A stretch of 8,087 nt of DNA from an uncultured Oscillospiraceae bacterium (GTDB lineage Bacteria; Bacillota_A; Clostridia; Oscillospirales; Acutalibacteraceae): positions 1 through 8,087 of the forward strand of contig CAJLZR010000031.1 of the NCBI GenBank assembly GCA_905211185.1. Reading direction: 5' to 3'. Made by a program: the position numbers and the translations under genes. Positions 1-5,315 of the stretch are shown here, one piece after another. The number at the start of each line of letters is the position of its first letter. Position 1 is the stretch's first letter. Under the pieces are notes generated by a model that saw nothing but the letters and a program-made list of their open reading frames with translations, did not search any database and was not told where the DNA came from.

Positions 1-49
1 CGCCAAGTAAAAATTTATCTTTTAATCTTGAGCGATGTCCCTCGTGCAA
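1..49 (-). CDS. radC: RadC/JAB-domain DNA repair protein homolog, N-terminal fragment cut by window edge
   Basis: Reading the minus strand from a TTG at 49-47 gives MHEGHRSRLKDKFLLG before the left edge of the window. The pattern H-E-G-H-R-x-R-L-x-x-(K/R)-F-L is the characteristic first stretch of RadC (UPF0758, JAB metallopeptidase-like) proteins, whose exact function is still unclear despite the DNA repair name. The start was chosen because a strong Shine-Dalgarno sequence (GAGGTGA at 61-55) ends 8 bases upstream when measured from GAGG. An in-frame GTG at 58-56 lies inside that Shine-Dalgarno and cannot use it. A sigma-A-like promoter is centred about 70 bases upstream. The gene is divergent from the pseudouridine synthase. 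Only 16 codons are visible, so the JAB catalytic motif cannot be checked; the assignment rests on the N-terminal signature alone. Confidence 0.7.
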   Translation of the reverse strand, partial: MHEGHRSRLKDKFLLG

Positions 50-54
50 TGTAT

Positions 55-61
55 TCACCTC
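55..61 (-). promoter_or_regulatory. Ribosome binding site that fixes the radC start
   Basis: The minus strand reads GAGGTGA, a seven-base match to the anti-Shine-Dalgarno complement. It sits 8 bases (counted from GAGG) before TTG at 49 and overlaps the alternative in-frame GTG at 58-56, so translation most likely begins at the TTG. Confidence 0.65.
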
Positions 62-105
62 AACTTTTAAACCGCTTTGTAATATTTATAAAATTTTATT
101 TTAAT

Positions 106-134
106 ATTATATCACAAAATTTTAAAATTCTCAA
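106..134 (-). promoter_or_regulatory. Sigma-A promoter driving the radC-like gene
   Basis: On the minus strand a -35 box TTGAGA (134-129, five of six matches to TTGACA) is followed by a 17-base spacer and a perfect -10 box TATAAT (111-106). The -10 is preceded by TGA, making an extended -10 (TGnTATAAT). The predicted transcription start is near position 99, giving a leader of about 50 bases before the TTG at 49. I found no equally good promoter on the plus strand for the pseudouridine synthase in the same spacer. Confidence 0.7.
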
Positions 135-162
135 ATAAATCTTACTTTTATAAGGAAACCAT

Positions 163-1146
163 ATGAAACAGATATCAATAAACTCAAACGATGCCGAAAA
201 TCGAATAGATAAATTTATGTTTAAAGCATTTCCAAATATTCCAGAAGCGCTGGTATATAAATACATAAGAAAAAAACGTATAAAAATAAACAACAAAAAA
301 TGTAATATATCAGATAAGCTAAAAATCGGAGATGTTATTTTTCTTTATATAAATGATGAGCTACTAGAACCCTTAAACAATAAAAATGATTTTTTTCTTG
401 CGCCCACAAAACTTGATATAGTTTATGAGGACCAAAACATACTTTTGGTAAATAAAAAACCGGGTCTTGCAGTACACAGCGGGAAAGAAAACGAAACCGA
501 TTCCTTGATAAGCAGAATTAAAAACTATTTATTTCAAAAAAAAGAATATGATCCCAAAAACGAAAACTCTTTTTCCCCCGCTCTGGTTAACAGAATAGAC
601 AGAAACACAAGCGGAATTGTAATAGCCGCAAAAAATGCGGAAACACTCAGAATTTTAAATCAAAAAATGAAATCTCGGGAAATTAAAAAAAGCTATATTT
701 GCATAACTTATGGTGTGCCACCGAAAAAATCCGATATACTGGAAGGCTACTTAGAAAAAAACAGCAAACAAAATAAAGTATATATATCGAAAAAACAATC
801 CAATCTAAAAAACGCAAAAAACATATTAACTAAATATACCGTCATAGACCAAACAAAAAAATTCAGTATTCTCAAAGTGGATTTACTGACAGGGCGCACG
901 CATCAAATACGAGCGCATTTAGCTTCCATAAATTGCCCCATTTTGGGTGATGGAAAATATGGAAAAAATTCCGTAAACAGAAAAGCAAAGTATAAATATC
1001 AAGCTTTGTGCTCTTATAAACTTACATTCGAATTTAAAAATGACTGCGGTATTTTAGAATACTTAAATTACAAAACATTTGAAATTCCAAAGGACCAAAT
1101 ATGGTTTATAAAAGATTTCTATACAAATTTAAGTAGGCTTTCATAG
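163..1146 (+). CDS. RluA-family 23S rRNA pseudouridine synthase with N-terminal S4 domain
   Basis: This 327-residue protein isomerises uridine to pseudouridine in RNA, most likely at sites in 23S rRNA, in the cytoplasm. Residues about 13-65 form an S4-type RNA-binding domain (NRIDKFMFKAF onward). The catalytic domain starts near residue 84 (DIVYEDQNILLVNKKPG). The family signature appears as NRIDRNTSG, a variant of HRLDxxTSG, with D146 as the predicted catalytic aspartate. LLTGRTHQIRAHL (241-253) is the conserved C-terminal motif of RluA-type enzymes. Domain order and length match RluC/RluD-like proteins. The start ATG has an AAGGA Shine-Dalgarno (152-156) about 7 bases upstream. The stop TAG (1144-1146) is one base from the stop of the convergent spoIIM. 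The exact target uridine cannot be told from sequence, so no specific Rlu name is assigned. Confidence 0.92.
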   Translation: MKQISINSNDAENRIDKFMFKAFPNIPEALVYKYIRKKRIKINNKKCNISDKLKIGDVIFLYINDELLEPLNNKNDFFLAPTKLDIVYEDQNILLVNKKPGLAVHSGKENETDSLISRIKNYLFQKKEYDPKNENSFSPALVNRIDRNTSGIVIAAKNAETLRILNQKMKSREIKKSYICITYGVPPKKSDILEGYLEKNSKQNKVYISKKQSNLKNAKNILTKYTVIDQTKKFSILKVDLLTGRTHQIRAHLASINCPILGDGKYGKNSVNRKAKYKYQALCSYKLTFEFKNDCGILEYLNYKTFEIPKDQIWFIKDFYTNLSRLS

Positions 1147-1150
1147 CCTA
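1134..1150. terminator. Small hairpin spanning two convergent stop codons
   Basis: TAGGCT (1134-1139), loop TTCAT and AGCCTA (1145-1150) form a perfect 6-bp stem with a 5-base loop. It includes the stop codons of both the pseudouridine synthase (plus) and spoIIM (minus). It could act as a weak two-way terminator because nothing else fits between the genes. It lacks a T-tract in either direction (AAAATTC on plus, CTTAAATTTG on minus) and is short, so confidence is low. Confidence 0.3.
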
Positions 1151-1804
1151 AAATTCAAAAAAACGTGAAAACATCGCCATAAATCCAACATCTAAAAGCG
1201 AAGAAAAAAGCAAAATCACAAACGCACAGCCGATTTTATGAATATAGTTTTTAAATTCATTCCAAATCGATATTCCATCGGATTTTGGAAAAATCTTCTT
1301 TGCAAATTTACAAGAAAACTTAAAGGACTCTGCCGCAAATATTATCAAACCTATAGACGAAACAAATATTCCCGGCAGAAGTATCAGTATATAAAACGCT
1401 ATTCCTTTTAGTCCGTATATTAAATAAAGATATCCTGCCGTCATACCTATTCCCAAACCTTTAAAAGCTATTAAAACAGGAATAAGCAGCGCGCCAAAAA
1501 AAGAAAGAGTCACAAATTCTATCAGCAAGGAAAAAAAAGAAAGTGATAAAAGTGAGGACGTAAATATTTCCAAATTGCTACTTGCAATTCTTTCTTTAAA
1601 ATCATTTAAAAACAGAAAATCCACTTTGTAAATGAAATCCATATTTACAGCACTTATCGATATAGTTCCAAGAACCATACCTAAAAGGAGAAGAATTGAC
1701 AAAAAAATAATGGTTCTGTAGTTTTTACTAAAGTTTATAATATCGTATCTATCTAAAAAATTTATAAATTTCCCCATTGATTGCCTATTAGAATCATTTT
1801 TCAT
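1148..1804 (-). CDS. spoIIM: Stage II sporulation protein M (engulfment membrane protein)
   Basis: The 218-residue polytopic membrane protein matches SpoIIM in length (about 214 residues in Bacillus subtilis) and architecture. A short cytosolic N-terminus is followed by a first membrane segment (about 30-52). Hydrophobic segments follow at about 81-116 and 117-158, including the glycine-rich run FKGLGIGMTAGYLYLIYG typical of the family, then a polar loop (160-188) and a last segment (about 190-213). In known spore formers SpoIIM works in the septal membrane with the peptidoglycan-degrading SpoIID and the amidase SpoIIP to drive engulfment of the forespore; neither partner is in this window. 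The ATG at 1804 has a GGGAGA Shine-Dalgarno about 8 bases upstream. In B. subtilis the gene is controlled by sigma-E, but the upstream match here is weak. It is followed, tail to tail, by the pseudouridine synthase. Confidence 0.9.
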   Translation of the reverse strand: MKNDSNRQSMGKFINFLDRYDIINFSKNYRTIIFLSILLLLGMVLGTISISAVNMDFIYKVDFLFLNDFKERIASSNLEIFTSSLLSLSFFSLLIEFVTLSFFGALLIPVLIAFKGLGIGMTAGYLYLIYGLKGIAFYILILLPGIFVSSIGLIIFAAESFKFSCKFAKKIFPKSDGISIWNEFKNYIHKIGCAFVILLFSSLLDVGFMAMFSRFFEF

Positions 1805-1852
1805 AATTATTTTCTCCCAATTTAAACATCTTAGAAATTTTTAAATTAATAA

Positions 1853-1881
1853 TAATTATGAATACAAAACCGATATTATAA
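1853..1881 (-). promoter_or_regulatory. Possible spoIIM promoter, sigma-E-like, weak
   Basis: On the minus strand TTATAAT (1881-1875) lies 14 bases before CATAATTA (1860-1853). This spacing and a partial match resemble the sigma-E pattern (KMATATT, 14 bases, CATACAHT), which would fit a mother-cell gene. The same stretch contains TATAAT (1880-1875) with only a poor -35 (TTGTGG, 18 bases upstream), so a sigma-A promoter is an alternative. Both matches are imperfect in AT-rich DNA. Confidence 0.25.
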
Positions 1882-1937
1882 CCAATACCGTTTTTAAACC
1901 ACAAATAAAACGCACGGCTTTTTTGAAAATAAGCATC

Positions 1938-1954
1938 CCCCAGCCTAGCTGGGG
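1938..1954. terminator. GC-rich hairpin between spoIIM and the unknown gene (first of two)
   Basis: CCCCAGC (1938-1944), loop CTA and GCTGGGG (1948-1954) form a perfect 7-bp stem that stands out in AT-rich DNA. On plus it is followed by AAATATTTTTT, a usable T-tract. On minus it is followed by GATGCTTATTTTC. It is a plausible terminator for the minus-strand unknown gene that ends at 2006. In the other direction it could stop transcription entering from the pseudouridine synthase. Confidence 0.5.
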
Positions 1955-1976
1955 AAATATTTTTTGTGTGCAAAAG

Positions 1977-1999
1977 ATCCGCCCGGTTATCAGGCGGAT
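1977..1999. terminator. Hairpin just past the stop of the unknown gene (second of two)
   Basis: ATCCGCC (1977-1983), a 9-base loop and GGCGGAT (1993-1999) form a perfect 7-bp stem starting 7 bases after the TAA of the minus-strand gene at 2006. On minus the stem is followed by CTTTTGC, a short T-run. On plus it is followed by TAATTTTTATTTT, which overlaps the end of the gene. Its placement right after a stop codon supports a terminator for that gene; the plus-side T-tract suggests it may work both ways. Confidence 0.55.
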
Positions 2000-2005
2000 T
2001 AATTT

Positions 2006-2785
2006 TTATTTTGTGTTTTGAAGATTTTGCGCTTCCAGAGCCTTTGACAAAAATGACTTTTTCTTCGGTTTTTCGGGCTTTACCGTTTTACCCTTATACT
2101 TAAGCGCCGCATTCCAAGCTTTTAAAAGCTCCTCGCTTAAAGAGCTTTTCAAAAGCTCGGCCGATTTTTCATCTTCAATATTATTGAGAATAACGATAGT
2201 TATAATCGCCCTTGCGTCTAAAGTGCCATTTTTATAAAGATCACTTATAAGCTTCGCAAATTTATTTACACGCTGTTTTTCGCCTTCTGATTTTAAAAGC
2301 TCACAAACTTTGGGGAGAATATGTTCTTTTGCAAAAGTAGCTGAGCGAAATTCTTCGTAGTTTTCTTTTTCGTTTTGTATTTCTTCTTTAAGCTCAGGAA
2401 AAATATTTACCATACGATTGGCAAAAAATAATCCGGTTATTTTGCTCTCATCAGAGTTTTTCTGCTTTTTCTTGGCTTTTAACGATTTTGCCTTATCCTT
2501 TCCCACCATGGTGGATACAAAATCCTCAGATATAAACTCTAAATCTTTTTTTGAAGCAGTTTCTGAATCTAAAAGCCAAGAAGAGATATTTTTTATAATT
2601 TTTTTATCACCATCAAGCAAATTAAGCCTTACTTGGTTTGATTTTTCATCGTGCTGAATCTGAAACACTTCTTCACCTTTTTGAAGAACAATATCATTTT
2701 CAGACTTTGAAACAACATCAAATTTTTTAATTTTTTCATTTTCGCAAATATAGCCAACCAACGAATCGAAACAATTGTTAATCAA
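2006..2785 (-). CDS. Unrecognised two-part protein of 259 residues
   Basis: I do not recognise this protein. It has no signal peptide or membrane segment, so it is probably cytosolic. Residues about 1-70 look like a small alpha/beta region rich in short strands. Residues 97-110 are a lysine-rich linker (KAKSLKAKKKQK). Residues about 116-233 are strongly helical (FFANRMVNIFPELKEEI, then EKENYEEF through EELLKAWNAALKY). The tail (about 233-259) is basic and low-complexity (KPEKPKKKSF). The start is set at TTG 2785 because AGGAG (2798-2794) lies 8 bases upstream; GTG at 2794-2792 overlaps that site. The gene has its own sigma-A-like promoter and two hairpins after its stop, so it is probably a single-gene unit. 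It is divergent from spoIVB, which places it where recN often lies in related genomes. Codon use looks like that of its neighbours, with no sign of recent transfer. No function can be assigned. Confidence 0.85.
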   Translation of the reverse strand: MINNCFDSLVGYICENEKIKKFDVVSKSENDIVLQKGEEVFQIQHDEKSNQVRLNLLDGDKKIIKNISSWLLDSETASKKDLEFISEDFVSTMVGKDKAKSLKAKKKQKNSDESKITGLFFANRMVNIFPELKEEIQNEKENYEEFRSATFAKEHILPKVCELLKSEGEKQRVNKFAKLISDLYKNGTLDARAIITIVILNNIEDEKSAELLKSSLSEELLKAWNAALKYKGKTVKPEKPKKKSFLSKALEAQNLQNTK

Positions 2786-2793
2786 TAAATTCA

Positions 2794-2798
2794 CTCCT
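2794..2798 (-). promoter_or_regulatory. Ribosome binding site that decides the start of the unknown gene
   Basis: The minus strand reads AGGAG immediately followed by TGAATTTA and then TTG at 2785, an 8-base spacing. The upstream in-frame GTG shares its first G with the AGGAG, leaving no spacing, so the TTG start is preferred by three codons. Confidence 0.65.
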
Positions 2799-2829
2799 AA
2801 AATATACTTTCAATTTTTACTACGAAACT

Positions 2830-2858
2830 ATTTTAATATAAAAACAAAAAAATGTCAC
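2830..2858 (-). promoter_or_regulatory. Sigma-A-like promoter of the unknown gene
   Basis: On the minus strand GTGACA (2858-2853, five of six matches to TTGACA) is followed by exactly 17 bases, mostly T, and then TAAAAT (2835-2830, five of six matches to TATAAT). The predicted start is near 2823, giving a leader of about 38 bases. This implies expression during vegetative growth rather than by a sporulation sigma factor. Confidence 0.6.
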
Positions 2859-3038
2859 TTAATTATCCAATATTTTCTTTTGTGAAATGTGGTCAAAACG
2901 CAAATAATAATCATTGCTACATTTTTTAACAAAATTTCTCCTAATTTTACAAAATCCAAATCTTGCTGCGGATAATATCAACAAAACAAACGTTAAGCGA
3001 CAAAAACGGGCACAAAAGTTTTGCCGCATTTCAATCTT
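2859..3038. other. Divergent spacer upstream of spoIVB with no clear promoter
   Basis: This part of the 268-base spacer between the unknown gene and spoIVB should hold the spoIVB promoter, expected to depend on the forespore factors sigma-G or sigma-F. I searched the plus strand for GnATA-like -35 boxes with CATnnTA-like -10 boxes and found no pair at 16-18 bases. An imperfect hairpin with bulged bases (CGGGCAC at 3007-3013 against TTTTGCCG at 3020-3027) precedes the ribosome binding site. No small gene with a Shine-Dalgarno is evident. Confidence 0.4.
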
Positions 3039-3044
3039 AGGAGG
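3039..3044 (+). promoter_or_regulatory. Consensus ribosome binding site setting the spoIVB start
   Basis: AGGAGG lies 9 bases before GTG 3054 and 6 bases before an in-frame TTG at 3051. It falls inside the longer open frame that begins at TTG 3021, showing that the longer frame is not the real start. GTG is preferred over the neighbouring TTG because of spacing and because it yields a protein of the family's length. Confidence 0.8.
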
Positions 3045-3053
3045 CGAATATTG

Positions 3054-4337
3054 GTGAAAAAACATATTAAAATATTTTTTTGCGTAATATCCTTACTATT
3101 CATATCTATTTATGGAGTAATAAAGTACGAATCAGACATATTGCCGGAAGTTTTTAAAATATATTATGATGAGTCCCCCACGTTCAATATATTTCCGTTT
3201 TATGTAAATATTAAAAAAGCAATTCAAAACACCAGTTCCGATTGTTGCCTTGAAGATGGCAGCTTTAAAAACATGGGCTCAACCGGTGATAACAATACGC
3301 ATAAAAAAAGCTATGAAGGAGAAATTAAACTTTTAAATATCATTCCGATAAAATCAGTAACGGTAAGCGTAATACCTGAGCAAAAAGTAATCCCATGCGG
3401 AACGCCTTTTGGCATAAAAATATACGCAGACGGAGTAGTTATTATTGGCATATCGGAGGTTCCTACAAGTCACGGGGCAGTCAGCCCCGCGGCGCTTTGC
3501 GGATTGCAAAAAGGCGATATAATAACATATATCAACGGCACAAAAATCAAGACAAACAGCGAACTTGAAAAAATGATAGAAAACTCAAGCGGTAAAGAAA
3601 TAAGCATTAGCGTAAAGCGAAAAAACAAAGAGTTCAAAACAACTTTAAAACCACAGATATCCACCGATGATGAAAAATACCATGCGGGAATTTGGGTACG
3701 AGACAGCTGTGCGGGAATAGGAATTTTAACATTTAAAAACTCATCAAACAACAGTTTTGCAGGGCTTGGGCATGGAATTTGCGATACGGACACTCACGAA
3801 ATAATGCCGCTATATACAGGAAACATAGTGGAAGCCTCTATACTCGATATACAAAAAGGAAGCTGTGGCTCACCCGGTGAGCTTAAAGGTAGTTTTTTAA
3901 ATTCCGAATCAATAGGAACTATATATTCAAACAGCGACATGGGAATATATGGCGCTCTGACAGAAGATCCCCGCTCCGAAAAAGCCATTAAAGTTGCCAC
4001 AAAACAAAACGTAAAAAAAGGGCCTGCCAAACTGCTGACCACTATAAACGGGACAGAGCCCGATTATTACGATATCAATATAGACTCCGTAAATTATAAT
4101 AAAAACATACCAACACAAAATATAAGAATTTCCGTAAATGATGAGCGCCTCCTTAAAGAAACAGGCGGAATAGTCCAAGGTATGAGCGGAAGCCCAATAA
4201 TTCAAAACGGCGAATTAGTGGGCGCTATTACACACGTGCTTATTAATAACCCCAAAAAGGGTTACGCCATATTTGCCGAAACCATGTTGACAAATTCCAA
4301 CAATATAATTAAAAGCAGCTACAAAAACGTCTCCTGA
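3054..4337 (+). CDS. spoIVB: SpoIVB, sporulation serine peptidase (S55) with PDZ domain
   Basis: The protein is the forespore signalling protease that, in B. subtilis, is secreted into the space between forespore and mother cell. There it cleaves SpoIVFA, releasing the SpoIVFB protease to process pro-sigma-K. From GTG 3054 it has 427 residues, against about 426 in B. subtilis. Residues about 4-24 are an uncleaved signal or membrane anchor after KKHIK. Residues about 110-200 form a PDZ domain (GISEVPTSHGAVSPAALCGLQKGDIITYING). The S55 peptidase domain follows (about 210-420). The known catalytic residues map to H240 in GLGHGICD, D363 in VNDERLL and S378 in QGMSGSPIIQNG. The Asp-to-Ser distance of 15 residues is the same as in B. 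subtilis, so the enzyme looks intact. It lies 118 bases upstream of spo0A, the usual neighbour; recN, often found upstream, is absent here. Confidence 0.96.
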   Translation: MKKHIKIFFCVISLLFISIYGVIKYESDILPEVFKIYYDESPTFNIFPFYVNIKKAIQNTSSDCCLEDGSFKNMGSTGDNNTHKKSYEGEIKLLNIIPIKSVTVSVIPEQKVIPCGTPFGIKIYADGVVIIGISEVPTSHGAVSPAALCGLQKGDIITYINGTKIKTNSELEKMIENSSGKEISISVKRKNKEFKTTLKPQISTDDEKYHAGIWVRDSCAGIGILTFKNSSNNSFAGLGHGICDTDTHEIMPLYTGNIVEASILDIQKGSCGSPGELKGSFLNSESIGTIYSNSDMGIYGALTEDPRSEKAIKVATKQNVKKGPAKLLTTINGTEPDYYDINIDSVNYNKNIPTQNIRISVNDERLLKETGGIVQGMSGSPIIQNGELVGAITHVLINNPKKGYAIFAETMLTNSNNIIKSSYKNVS

Positions 4338-4349
4338 AAAACAAACATA

Positions 4350-4356
4350 TTTGACA
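4350..4356 (-). promoter_or_regulatory. Possible Spo0A-binding box (0A box-like) upstream of spo0A
   Basis: The minus strand reads TGTCAAA, six of seven matches to the Spo0A target core TGTCGAA. It lies about 40 bases upstream of the likely spo0A -35 box, a position where autoregulation is known in B. subtilis. A single seven-base match in AT-rich DNA is weak evidence. The same bases on plus also form part of TTGACA (4351-4356), which lacks a good -10. Confidence 0.3.
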
Positions 4357-4391
4357 AATCTACCGAATATTATTGTGTTAATGGAAAACTA

Positions 4392-4420
4392 TTGACATAT
4401 TTGGTAATTTATGGCAATAT
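4392..4420 (+). promoter_or_regulatory. Probable sigma-A promoter of spo0A
   Basis: A perfect -35 box TTGACA (4392-4397) is followed by a 17-base spacer and CAATAT (4415-4420), a weak -10 with three of six matches. The predicted start near 4427 gives a leader of about 29 bases that contains the AGGAGG site. A strong -35 with a poor -10 suits a promoter that needs help from an activator. A sigma-H-type -10 (ACCGAATAT at 4362-4370) is also present but without an AGGA -35 at the right distance. Confidence 0.45.
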
Positions 4421-4442
4421 TAATATCACATAATATATTATC

Positions 4443-4448
4443 AGGAGG
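4443..4448 (+). promoter_or_regulatory. Consensus ribosome binding site setting the spo0A start
   Basis: AGGAGG lies 7 bases before ATG 4456. It falls inside the longer frame that opens at ATG 4411, which has no Shine-Dalgarno and overlaps the probable promoter, so the shorter start is used. Confidence 0.85.
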
Positions 4449-4455
4449 AAAAATC

Positions 4456-5247
4456 ATGGAAAATCAGTTAAAAGTTCTTATTTCGGAGGACTGCTTAGAA
4501 TTTGGAAGAGAGGGGCTCGATATGTTTAAACACTATTCGATGGATTTGTCATTTTTGCCCAAAGATGGATTTAAAATTATTGAGCTGATCGAAAATTCAT
4601 GCCCCGACGTTGTTGTTATGGACTTATTTATGCCAAGAATTGACGCAATCGGAATTATATCCGCAATACGAAAAAACCACCGCATCGAAATGCCAATATT
4701 TATGGTAGTATCAAACTTAAATCAACCCACATTGGAACGGGAGGTAATGTCGGCAGGCGCTTCTTACTTTTTACTAAAACCAATAAGCTATTCGGATATA
4801 ATTGAAAAAATTCTTCAAGTAACCTACAAAAATTCCCTTAGCAAAAATGTTCCCACATCGCAAAATCCACCACTACATATAAGTGGCACTTCAAATATCG
4901 AAATAAAAGTAACTCAAATTCTTCACCAAATAGGAGTACCTGCTCATATAAAGGGTTACCACTATTTAAGAAGTTCGATAATAATGTCTATTGAAAACCC
5001 GGATATAATAAATTCCGTTACCAAGCAGCTTTACCCATCGGTTGCAAAAATTTTTGAAACAACGTCATCGAGAGTAGAGCGCGCAATAAGACACGCAATT
5101 GAAGTTGCTTGGGATAGAGGCGATATAGATGTTTTGAATTCTTACTTTGGTTATACTATTCACAACTCTCGTGGCAAACCGACCAATTCTGAATTCATAG
5201 CAATGATTAGCGATAAATTAAGGCTACAATTAAAATCTGCAAGCTAA
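4456..5247 (+). CDS. spo0A: Spo0A, master response regulator of sporulation
   Basis: The 263-residue protein (267 in B. subtilis) is the phosphorylation-activated transcription factor that starts sporulation. Residues about 5-122 are the receiver domain: acidic pocket E11-D12, phosphoacceptor D56 in VVVMDLFMP, S86 at the usual Ser/Thr switch position, and K108 in YFLLKP. A variable linker (about 123-145) leads to the DNA-binding domain (about 146-263), which is nearly identical to known Spo0A. Diagnostic stretches are IGVPAHIKGYHYLR, SSRVERAIRHAIEVAWDRG (recognition helix region) and KPTNSEFIAMISDKLRL. The receiver is clearly more divergent than the effector domain: the pocket is ED rather than DD, and the usual DG after the MPxx motif is DA (D63-A64). 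All phosphorylation residues are kept, so it should be functional. It follows spoIVB, probably with its own promoter, and is convergent with the M18 peptidase gene. Confidence 0.97.
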   Translation: MENQLKVLISEDCLEFGREGLDMFKHYSMDLSFLPKDGFKIIELIENSCPDVVVMDLFMPRIDAIGIISAIRKNHRIEMPIFMVVSNLNQPTLEREVMSAGASYFLLKPISYSDIIEKILQVTYKNSLSKNVPTSQNPPLHISGTSNIEIKVTQILHQIGVPAHIKGYHYLRSSIIMSIENPDIINSVTKQLYPSVAKIFETTSSRVERAIRHAIEVAWDRGDIDVLNSYFGYTIHNSRGKPTNSEFIAMISDKLRLQLKSAS

Positions 5248-5315
5248 CCACACCACAATAACCATTTTCAAAGCATAAACAAAAGCTCACACCAACTACA
5301 ATTTGGCTAGTAAAG

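Noticed and set aside
2418..2657. 79-codon plus-strand frame inside the unknown gene
   Set aside because: Low-complexity Phe/Ser-rich translation, as expected from the reverse of a Lys/Glu-rich gene; no ribosome binding site.
2792..2794. GTG as start of the unknown minus-strand gene (262-residue version)
   Set aside because: It shares a base with the AGGAG site and so has no spacing; TTG 2785 has ideal spacing.
2859..3065. 68-codon minus-strand frame upstream of spoIVB
   Set aside because: No ribosome binding site, it overlaps the spoIVB start, and the composition looks random.
3868..3882. Hairpin GCTCAC / GTGAGC within spoIVB
   Set aside because: It is in coding sequence encoding GSPGEL; the T-run follows 9 bases later, too far for a terminator, and no regulatory role is apparent.
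3470..4205. Three minus-strand frames of 82-107 codons inside spoIVB
   Set aside because: They are antisense to conserved PDZ and peptidase codons and lack start signals; shadows of the real gene.
4247..4264. Hairpin TAACCC / GGGTTA near the end of spoIVB
   Set aside because: It encodes the conserved NNPKKGYA stretch, lies more than 70 bases before the stop and has no T-tract.
4362..4370. Sigma-H promoter for spo0A
   Set aside because: ACCGAATAT fits the -10 but no AGGA-type -35 exists 11-14 bases upstream, so it is mentioned only as a partial element.
4411..4455. ATG 4411 as spo0A start, adding 15 residues
   Set aside because: There is no Shine-Dalgarno before it, it overlaps the probable -10 region, and AGGAGG with ATG 4456 gives the family's usual N-terminus.
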